Below, piece after piece: positions 1 to 4,369 of a DNA stretch of 5,038 nt (positions are counted from its first letter, which is position 1; each line of letters begins with the position of its first letter). The notes beneath the pieces are model-generated. The model did no database searches. It was not told the DNA's origin and worked only from the letters and a program-made list of their open reading frames with translations. The position numbers and the translations under genes were made by a program. The stretch lies in the NCBI GenBank assembly GCA_026785985.1, contig JAJAYX010000740.1, positions 1-5,038 on the forward strand, given 5' to 3'. Origin of the DNA: Rudanella sp. GTDB taxonomy: Bacteria > Bacteroidota > Bacteroidia > Cytophagales > Spirosomataceae.

Positions 1-3
1 CGT

Positions 4-19
4 TGCTCACTGCTCACTG
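4..19. repeat. Short tandem repeat of TGCTCAC (2.3 copies)
   Basis: TGCTCAC occurs twice back to back (4-10 and 11-17) and is followed by TG. It lies directly against the stop codon of the GlsB-type gene, in what would be its 3' untranslated region. The array may continue outside the window. It cannot form a strong hairpin by itself, so I do not call it a terminator. Its role is unknown; it looks like low-complexity intergenic DNA. Confidence 0.6.
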
Positions 20-256
20 TTAAAAGAGCCTTCCCAGGAAGATAAGCAGCGCGGCTCCGGCAACCGAAATAAGCAGGTTCATGACCAGTCCATCGTTGCT
101 TTTGTCATTGCCCAATTTACCGGCGATAAAATTACCGACGAAGCCGCCGATAATGCCCAGGATAATATTAACGAGCATGGAGTGGCTACTCCCCATGAAC
201 CGGCTGGCCAGAAAACCGGCAATGCCGCCAATGATAATTGAATACAGTAAGCCCAT
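20..256 (-). CDS. GlsB/YeaQ/YmgE family stress-response membrane protein
   Basis: This is a 78-residue, very hydrophobic, glycine-rich protein of the transglycosylase-associated family (Pfam Transgly_assoc, with E. coli YeaQ and YmgE and enterococcal GlsB). Members are small inner-membrane proteins linked to general or envelope stress; the biochemical role is not known, and the name does not imply enzyme activity. Three membrane segments are visible at about residues 3-21, 27-47 and 58-76. The family signature shows as a GGIAGFLASRFMG stretch (residues 10-22) and a NIILGIIGGFVGNFIAG stretch (30-46). The only polar part is the loop KLGNDKSNDG (47-56). Length is normal for the family. The ATG at 256 is the natural start because the membrane helix begins right after it. 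No Shine-Dalgarno sequence is present, as is usual in Bacteroidota. The gene stands alone, 172 bases downstream of the esterase gene and beyond a hairpin, so it probably has its own promoter. Confidence 0.9.
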   Translation of the reverse strand: MGLLYSIIIGGIAGFLASRFMGSSHSMLVNIILGIIGGFVGNFIAGKLGNDKSNDGLVMNLLISVAGAALLIFLGRLF

Positions 257-428
257 AATGAGAAAAGGATTTAAAAGGGTAGAAAAGCTTCTGATACCTA
301 CCTGCTATCGAAAGAATTCCAATGTACGGTTAAATACAAAAAAATCGTCACATTGTTAAAGAAACCAATGAAGAGGGGTGAAGGGTGTCACACATCTTGG
401 AGATGTACAGACACCCTTCACTCTCCTT
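257..428. other. Intergenic region upstream of the GlsB-type gene
   Basis: This 172-base gap holds the leader of the GlsB-type gene and the hairpin at 375-424. It is AT-rich next to the gene, with a run of seven T on the minus strand (338-344). I found no open frame with coding character. A possible Bacteroidota promoter was considered on the minus strand (TTG near 318-320, then TAGGTATC 19 bases on), but the -7 element matches TAnnTTTG poorly, so I do not call it. Confidence 0.5.
375..424 (-). terminator. Hairpin terminator candidate after the esterase gene
   Basis: A perfect 12-bp stem pairs 378-389 (GTGAAGGGTGTC) with 410-421. Three further pairs outside it (two of them G-T) extend it to 375-424. 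Inside is a second 6-bp stem, ACATCT/AGATGT (392-397 with 401-406), closed by a three-base loop. The hairpin starts five bases past the stop codon of the esterase gene on the minus strand. The DNA after the stem on that strand is CCCCTCTTCATT, not a clean T run, so it may slow polymerase or protect the mRNA end rather than act as a textbook intrinsic terminator. The stem word GTGAAGGGT is shared with the terminator at 2182-2280. Confidence 0.6.
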
Positions 429-2147
429 TTAATACCGCCAACTCGTTAAATCTGCACCTTTGGGGGCCGATTCTTCAATCCGTTTCAGGATTTTGGGAAC
501 ATACATCGAGTTATAGCGTAGTCGGCTGATGTAGTTTGGCTGTGTGGGATCGCCGTTCCAGCAGTGTTCGGCCCGGTCGCCGTAAGCTACTTCGCCGTGG
601 TAATTCGGGTTGCGGGTCTGCTTCAGAAAATCTTCCATCAAATACACCGCATTGTTGAGGTAGTAGTTGTCCATATCGCCACAATAAATGCGGACTTTGC
701 CCGCCAGTTTGGGGCCGAGGGTTTTCCAGTCGCGCTTCATGACGTGGAGCAGATCGTAGTTCTCGCGCCAGTAGGCCGCCACCTCTTTGTCAATCTCGCC
801 CGTGCGTTTGTCCCAGATTGGTTTGGGGTATCCGTCGGCACCCTGCGGGGAGTAAACGGCCTGCCAAATGTCCCATTGATCGCCGGAGCGCGAGTTGGTG
901 CCGAGAGCCAGTTCGCGGTAGTTGCAGTCCTGGAGGGTGCATTTCACGTGGCCGAGGTAATCGCGTTTGCCAGGGCGGAGGGTTTTCTTGTGAGGGCTGT
1001 CGAGGTAGTAGGCGTTTTGGTCTTTATAAATATCGACTACTGTATAAGCTGAAAACGTGATAGGGTCGGGGCAGGCGGCAAAACAGCCGTTGAACTCGTC
1101 GGGGTATTTCACCTGCACGGCCAAAGCCTCCCAACCCCCCGTTGATCCGCCATAGGTGAATCGCGCCCATCCCTGCCCGATACCCCGAAACTGTCGTTCA
1201 ATTTCGGGGATTAACTCATACATAATAGCATCCCCCCACGGCCCCATGCTGGCCGAGTTCACGGCATACGAATCGTCGTAATAGGGAGTGGCGTGCTGAA
1301 TCTCAACAATCAACATGCGGGGGAAGTCTTTACTGGTCCATTGCTTGTAGAAATCATAAGCCTCCTGTGCCACGCGCTTTTTATAGCCATAGATATTGAA
1401 GCGGGCAATGTAGTCCGTCGTGTCCATGCTGGCGGGCGGGGGCGTTTCGCTAAAGCCGTCGAAATCGTTCGGATAGTGGCCGTGGAACACACAGAGCGGG
1501 TATTTAGCCTCCGGGTGTTCGGCAAACCCGTGGGGTAGCAACACATGAGCACCCAAATACATGGGGCGACCCCAAAACTCGGTCAGACGTTTGCTCAGGA
1601 CTTTAATGTGCTTGATGTACTTGGTGTCTTTCGGTTCGGCAATGGGCGGAATCACCTGGTCCATCGTCACCGAAACAGCCTGTTTAGCGCGGGGATTGTA
1701 ATGAATTTTAACGGGCTTGCTATAGAGATTGCCGGGAGCTTCGTTCCAGTGTTGCCCCTCGCCCCGGTTCATCGGGAGTTTAACGGTTTGGCCGGTTTTG
1801 AGTTTGAAGGTTTCATAGCGATGCAGAACAGCCTGCACATAATAATCGCCTTCGGGAACGTCGGCCTGGCTTTGGCGGGGGTAGCCAAACACCCCCGCAT
1901 CAACCGTGGCAGGCTGGCCGGGTTTCAGGCCGTTCACATCCAGACCAAACACCAGTTGGGTGTTGGCATCGTCGTTGATCTGGAAACGGGGTTCGGCTTT
2001 GTTGTTGTCGGAAAGAAGCAATAACACCCGCCCGTCGAGGGTGGTTGAGGTGGCCGAAGCGGGAAACGAAACCGAGAAGGTAGACTGAGCCTGAACGCCC
2101 AAAGTCGGGAGAAAAATCAGGAAGAAACAATGGAAAAATTGACGCAT
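429..2147 (-). CDS. Secreted alpha/beta-hydrolase, putative esterase family
   Basis: The product is 572 residues from the ATG at 2147. That start is preferred over an in-frame ATG at 2234 because it begins a clean signal peptide (MRQFFHCFFLIFLPTLGVQA, cleavage near residue 20-21), while the upstream extension runs through the preceding gene's terminator. Mature residues about 22-165 look like a beta-rich accessory domain. From about 175 to the end is an alpha/beta-hydrolase fold like the esterase D/Fes group (Pfam Esterase, PF00756). Visible motifs are FHGHYPND (221-228), which could supply the oxyanion hole, and the nucleophile elbow YGGSTGGWEA with the G-x-S-x-G serine at 335. The CGDMDNYY stretch (489-496) has candidate catalytic aspartates at 491/493, and AEHCWNG has the candidate histidine at 528. 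The protein is about twice the length of simple esterase D enzymes. It probably acts in the periplasm or outside the cell; the substrate cannot be read from the sequence, though carbohydrate-linked esters are plausible. It is flanked by hairpins, so probably monocistronic. Confidence 0.85.
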   Translation of the reverse strand: MRQFFHCFFLIFLPTLGVQAQSTFSVSFPASATSTTLDGRVLLLLSDNNKAEPRFQINDDANTQLVFGLDVNGLKPGQPATVDAGVFGYPRQSQADVPEGDYYVQAVLHRYETFKLKTGQTVKLPMNRGEGQHWNEAPGNLYSKPVKIHYNPRAKQAVSVTMDQVIPPIAEPKDTKYIKHIKVLSKRLTEFWGRPMYLGAHVLLPHGFAEHPEAKYPLCVFHGHYPNDFDGFSETPPPASMDTTDYIARFNIYGYKKRVAQEAYDFYKQWTSKDFPRMLIVEIQHATPYYDDSYAVNSASMGPWGDAIMYELIPEIERQFRGIGQGWARFTYGGSTGGWEALAVQVKYPDEFNGCFAACPDPITFSAYTVVDIYKDQNAYYLDSPHKKTLRPGKRDYLGHVKCTLQDCNYRELALGTNSRSGDQWDIWQAVYSPQGADGYPKPIWDKRTGEIDKEVAAYWRENYDLLHVMKRDWKTLGPKLAGKVRIYCGDMDNYYLNNAVYLMEDFLKQTRNPNYHGEVAYGDRAEHCWNGDPTQPNYISRLRYNSMYVPKILKRIEESAPKGADLTSWRY

Positions 2148-2181
2148 AGATATGTAGGGCTGAATGAAGCCCCAACATACG

Positions 2182-2280
2182 AAAAAAAGGTGAAGGGTTA
2201 GAGGTGAATGGCGAAGGGTGGCTATAACATCCACTAGATATTGAACACTGTTTGCCCTTCATTACTCACCCTTCACCTTT
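2182..2280 (-). terminator. Intrinsic terminator of the collagen-like gene, with a large loop
   Basis: A perfect 13-bp inverted repeat pairs 2186-2198 (AAAGGTGAAGGGT) with 2268-2280. On the minus strand it opens one base after the stop codon of the collagen-like gene, and its far arm runs into seven consecutive T residues (2182-2188), the standard shape of a rho-independent terminator. The loop is unusually long (69 bases), but a second match inside it (GAAGGG 2213-2218 with CCCTTC 2255-2260) could fold it into a compact nested structure. The T run ends only 34 bases before the esterase start codon, so the esterase promoter must lie within or very close to this element, or the esterase depends on read-through. 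Confidence 0.7.
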
Positions 2281-2281
2281 C

Positions 2282-2872
2282 TCAATCCGGCAGATTCAGG
2301 GCCTCTTTCACCTCGTTGTAGTTGTTCCAGTTGGTGCTGGCTAACCGACCAGTGGGCACTCCGCCGGGGATAATGACGTAACGCATTTGCTGGGGAGAAA
2401 GCGCGTAGCTGGCTTTGAGTTCAATTCGACCTGCATAAAGCCGCTGATGAACGGTGTAGGTAGTGCCGCCAATAACCTCAGCATAAGGGAGCGAAAGTAC
2501 CCGACCTGATTCTGACCAATATACCCGAATGTCGGCCCGATCAAGTGCCGTTTGCGTGAGTTGTGGGGCCGTAATGTTACCGAGGTAAGTGCTGCCGCTG
2601 CCCGTAAACGTAACGGCTGTCCAGGGTGAATAAATTACATTGGCCGAACCGGGAATCCCTTGTGATCCGGTGGGGCCTGCCGATCCTGCTGACCCGGTTG
2701 CTCCTGTGACTCCCGACACACCTTGTGGTCCGGTTGTTCCTTTAGGTCCGGCTGTTCCTGTAGGACCGGCTGGGCCTACAGGCCCTTCTTTGCCTTCGCA
2801 TCCTGCCAGCAACAGGCACACAATAACAAGCAATCTACAAGTAACTAACCAAATCATTGAAATCGTTTTCAT
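2282..2872 (-). CDS. Collagen-like repeat lipoprotein
   Basis: The product is 196 residues from the ATG at 2872. This start gives an n-region with a lysine, a hydrophobic core ([15 protein letters not shown]) and the lipobox LAGC with the lipidated cysteine at residue 25. An in-frame ATG at 2917 would add 15 residues with no signal-peptide character. Directly after the cysteine come 17 uninterrupted Gly-X-Y triplets (residues 27-77), with many GPx and GxP units, as in bacterial collagen-like proteins. Residues 78-196 form a beta-rich C-terminal domain ([35 protein letters not shown]). From general knowledge, this pattern resembles a domain often paired with short collagen stalks in Bacteroidota. 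The protein is expected to be anchored in the outer membrane as a trimeric stalk with a globular tip. There is no C-terminal T9SS sorting domain. Function could be adhesion or surface structure, but nothing in the context settles it. It ends at a terminator and has no close upstream partner. Confidence 0.85.
   Translation of the reverse strand: MKTISMIWLVTCRLLVIVCLLLAGCEGKEGPVGPAGPTGTAGPKGTTGPQGVSGVTGATGSAGSAGPTGSQGIPGSANVIYSPWTAVTFTGSGSTYLGNITAPQLTQTALDRADIRVYWSESGRVLSLPYAEVIGGTTYTVHQRLYAGRIELKASYALSPQQMRYVIIPGGVPTGRLASTNWNNYNEVKEALNLPD
2642..2794 (-). repeat. Collagen Gly-X-Y coding repeat (17 triplets)
   Basis: This 153-base tract in the collagen-like lipoprotein gene encodes 17 consecutive Gly-X-Y units. 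On the plus strand it reads as a degenerate nine-base period rich in GGxCCxGxT. The codons vary from unit to unit (GGA, GGT, GGG and GGC for glycine, several third bases for proline and threonine), so it is not a perfect tandem repeat. That argues against very recent slippage, although this kind of tract is prone to length change. Confidence 0.85.
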
Positions 2873-3085
2873 GGGAAATGTATGTCTAAAGTGGACACTG
2901 ACCAACAGGTAATTCATAAAAGTACTTTTTACTGATAGACTTTAGTCGCGAAAGCAATCTGCCAACCAACAAAAAACGGGTATGAATTGAACGAACGTTA
3001 TAAAGAGCAAAGAAAAAGGTCATCAGCAAGCTGATGTTGGTTGCCGCTGCCGATTTTCTGTACTGTCACAAATCTACCCGCCGAC

Positions 3086-3250
3086 TTACCAGTGTAGCAA
3101 AAGGAAACCATCAGCCCCTTCCTGCCCCGGTGAGTAGCCAGCCCCGCTACCACCACCGGGAAAACTTCCGGCATTGGCCCCTCCGGTGGTGTAGAGTAAC
3201 GAACTGGAGTTAAGCAAGGCGAATTGCTCACCCACACCACCCGGCCCACT
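3086..3250 (-). pseudogene. Probable C-terminal relic of a glycine-rich protein
   Basis: One minus-strand frame reads SGPGGVGEQFALL, then LYTTGGANAGSFPGGGSGAG, then YSPGQEGADGFLLLHW before a TAA at 3086-3088. The glycine-rich run ending in GADG plus a hydrophobic strand and an aromatic residue resembles the C-terminal end of glycine-rich surface proteins and phage-tail-like proteins, which often finish as GADGxVxIxY or similar. Upstream, the frame loses this character and meets a stop at 3359-3361, so no complete gene exists. An ATG at 3331 could start an 81-codon frame, but its first 27 codons have no clear coding character and overlap the acyltransferase relic in another frame. It may be a decayed fragment joined to that relic, or chance GC-rich sequence. 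The assignment is tentative. Confidence 0.4.
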
Positions 3251-3284
3251 GGTTTCAGGCCCATAAACGGGCGAACGAGGAACG

Positions 3285-3458
3285 GAAAAGCATATACATC
3301 CACCACTCGGTGAAGATAGACCAGGCCGCATGGTTCCAGGAAAATCACTGGTGCAGGCTCATCGACTGCACTAACAACAGGTTTGTAATGAGAAAGCCGC
3401 TCAGTATAAAGAAAAAATCGACCATCAGGTAGAACTGGCTGATGAGCATCGAGTCCAT
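3285..3458 (-). pseudogene. Acyltransferase-3 (OafA/YrhL-type) gene relic with deletions and a stop
   Basis: In one minus-strand frame two diagnostic blocks of the acyltransferase-3 membrane family (Pfam Acyl_transf_3, COG1835) occur in the right order. The first is YLMVDFFFILSGFLIT (3384-3431), matching the family pattern VDFFFxLSGFLI. The second is NLLLVQSMSLHQ, an in-frame TGA (3345-3347), then FSWNHAAWSIFTEWWMYMLF (3285-3344), matching the family pattern SWNxPxWSIxxEWWxYLLF. Intact members have about 60-90 residues between the LSGFLI block and the LLLVQS block; here they are directly joined, so an internal deletion has occurred. The N-terminal part with the catalytic histidine region is missing, as is the C-terminal half with about six membrane helices. 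Just upstream the frame is closed by a stop inside the hairpin at 3475-3516. The intact protein would have moved acyl groups onto surface polysaccharide or peptidoglycan. The relic cannot be functional. Confidence 0.8.
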
Positions 3459-3474
3459 GAACCTGCCGGTTAGC

Positions 3475-3516
3475 AAACACCCCACCAATTACTTTTGAGT
3501 AAGTGGTGGGGTGTTT
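3475..3516 (-). terminator. Long hairpin terminator after the unknown lipoprotein gene
   Basis: A perfect 13-bp stem pairs 3475-3487 (AAACACCCCACCA) with 3504-3516. After one A-G mismatch (3488/3503) it continues for five more pairs (TTACT/AGTAA), closed by a four-base loop TTTG (3494-3497). It starts 23 bases past the stop codon of the lipoprotein gene on the minus strand. The outer arms end in AAA and TTT, so it could work from either direction, though the T tail is only three bases. The upper stem contains one copy of a 15-base word that recurs inverted at 4220-4234. Confidence 0.75.
3491..3505 (+). repeat. 15-base inverted repeat, left copy
   Basis: ACTTTTGAGTAAGTG on the plus strand here is repeated exactly on the minus strand at 4220-4234. 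The two copies lie on either side of the unknown lipoprotein gene, in opposite orientation. Bases outside the 15 do not match. This copy forms part of the upper stem and loop of the hairpin at 3475-3516. Confidence 0.6.
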
Positions 3517-3539
3517 AGGGGAATCACCTTATTTCTCTG

Positions 3540-4157
3540 TTAGTACCTGATCATCACCCGGATTTTCTGGGGGGCAGGCTGGTTGCCGCCAAAGTAAAGT
3601 CCATTTCGGTAGGCCACTGTTTTTTTGTGCGTAAACGGAATCGGCTCCCCGTTCATCACGGTATAGGTTTTGTTGGTATAGTTGATTTTGATGGTTAACC
3701 GACGTTCTTCGTTGATTTTCATGCTGCCCAAATCCTGCGTAATGCGCTTACCCGCTATATAAACGTAGGTTCCAAGGTCGATCTGGTTCTTTTTGGGATT
3801 CCATCGCCAGCCTACCCGTGCTCCATCAACCTGATGCGGTGCCTGCCCCCAATGCTGGTCTTGAGCACCCATAAAGCCCAGTCCGAAAACTTTGTTGTAA
3901 TCGAACTCGTCAACCTGCGTAACGTCATACATGCAGGTGCTGTCGAACATCACCGTTGCCGATACTTCGCGCGGGCTGATGAGCATACCACCCTTGCGTT
4001 TGAGGGCCGGTTCGTGGGTGTCTTTTTCAATTTCGACCCAGTCGGGATTTTTTACTAAAAAGTCGGGAACGCAGGAAACGACGGTGCCTGATAGGCCGAT
4101 AAAGAGCAGGCTGGGAAATAGAAATCGGGAGTGAGGAAAAATGGCAATTCGGTTCAT
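3540..4157 (-). CDS. Putative lipoprotein of unknown function, beta-rich
   Basis: The product is 205 residues from the ATG at 4157. I chose this over the in-frame ATG at 4199 because MNRIAIFPHSRFLFPSLLF starts a normal lipoprotein signal; it leads to TVVSC with the probable lipidated cysteine at residue 29. The rest is rich in short beta strands. Recognisable blocks are DYNKVFGLGFMG (near 86-97), GARVGWRWNPKKNQIDLGTY (about 111-130), YVYIAGKRI, and near the end LYFGGNQPAPQKIRVMIRY (about 187-205). The order R-x-GWRWN, Y-x-Y-x-x-G-x-R, YFGGN-x-x-AP-x-x-I is reminiscent of a small Bacteroidota protein type with a jelly-roll or concanavalin-like sandwich. I cannot name the family, and I see no catalytic triad. 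The protein is probably anchored in the outer or inner membrane facing the periplasm or outside. It stands alone, 212 bases downstream of the response regulator and beyond that gene's terminator. Confidence 0.8.
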   Translation of the reverse strand: MNRIAIFPHSRFLFPSLLFIGLSGTVVSCVPDFLVKNPDWVEIEKDTHEPALKRKGGMLISPREVSATVMFDSTCMYDVTQVDEFDYNKVFGLGFMGAQDQHWGQAPHQVDGARVGWRWNPKKNQIDLGTYVYIAGKRITQDLGSMKINEERRLTIKINYTNKTYTVMNGEPIPFTHKKTVAYRNGLYFGGNQPAPQKIRVMIRY

Positions 4158-4219
4158 AACTAATAATCTATGGGATAGGTCTATGCAAAGAACGCCCAAA
4201 AACGTGGGATTGTATACCT

Positions 4220-4234
4220 CACTTACTCAAAAGT
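4220..4234 (-). repeat. 15-base inverted repeat, right copy
   Basis: This is the inverted partner of the word at 3491-3505 (CACTTACTCAAAAGT on the plus strand). It lies 62 bases upstream of the lipoprotein start codon, in the promoter region. It could be a regulatory site, a remnant of an insertion or inversion, or chance. Confidence 0.6.
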
Positions 4235-4253
4235 CATGCCGCGCTCGGCCCCC

Positions 4254-4292
4254 AACAAAATCCCCCGGTCGGCAACGGGGCCGTCCGGGGGA
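4254..4292 (-). terminator. Intrinsic terminator of the response regulator gene
   Basis: An 8-bp GC-rich stem pairs 4261-4268 (TCCCCCGG) with 4285-4292. After one T-T mismatch (4269/4284) it continues with CGGC/GCCG (4270-4273 with 4280-4283) and a six-base loop. On the minus strand the stem is followed by TTTTGTT (4254-4260), giving the stem-plus-U-tract form of a rho-independent terminator. It lies about 78 bases past the response regulator stop codon and separates that gene from the lipoprotein gene. Confidence 0.8.
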
Positions 4293-4369
4293 GTCGACTT
4301 TCCTATCATCCAACGGTTCATGGTACTTGAATGGTTATCGTTGAGCCATACCAAAATTGGTCGGCAAGG

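Larger units (their letters stand above)
2873..3539. other. 667-base stretch without an intact gene
   Basis: This gap between the collagen-like gene and the unknown lipoprotein gene holds no intact gene that I trust. An open minus-strand frame of 160 codons (2998-3480) has no family resemblance or signal, and it overlaps better-supported relics in the other two minus frames, so I treat it as accidental. The stretch contains the acyltransferase relic (3285-3458), a probable glycine-rich relic (3086-3250), the hairpin at 3475-3516, a short palindrome CATCAG-CAAG-CTGATG (3020-3035), and the leader of the collagen-like gene (2873 to about 2990). Confidence 0.6.

Noticed and set aside
290..325. 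Possible Bacteroidota promoter (TTG, 19 bases, TAGGTATC) before the GlsB-type gene
   Set aside because: The -7 element matches only part of TAnnTTTG and similar weak matches occur elsewhere in the same AT-rich gap.
320..356. Inverted repeat CAATGT / ACATTG before the GlsB-type gene, possible operator
   Set aside because: Only six bases per arm with a wide 25-base spacer; expected by chance in a window of this size.
564..1052. Plus-strand open frame of 162 codons opposite the esterase gene
   Set aside because: It is antisense to a clearly coding gene and has the Val/Ala/Phe-rich composition typical of a shadow frame; no start signal or family resemblance.
1545..2024. Plus-strand open frame of 159 codons opposite the esterase gene
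   Set aside because: Also antisense to the esterase coding region, with no motif of its own.
2157..2172. Small hairpin GGGCT/AGCCC in the esterase leader
   Set aside because: A five-pair stem with a six-base loop is common by chance; too weak to call a regulatory element.
2640..2912. Plus-strand Pro/Val-rich open frame
   Set aside because: It is the complement of the collagen Gly-X-Y tract, which automatically gives a proline-rich repeat on the other strand.
3020..3035. Palindrome CATCAG-CAAG-CTGATG
   Set aside because: Six-pair stem without a T tail and not at a gene end; it could be a chance palindrome, so it is only mentioned under the gene-free stretch.
2998..3480. Minus-strand open frame of 160 codons
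   Set aside because: It shows no signal, domain or family resemblance, and it overlaps better-supported relics in the other two frames. Its length is easily explained by GC-rich decayed sequence.
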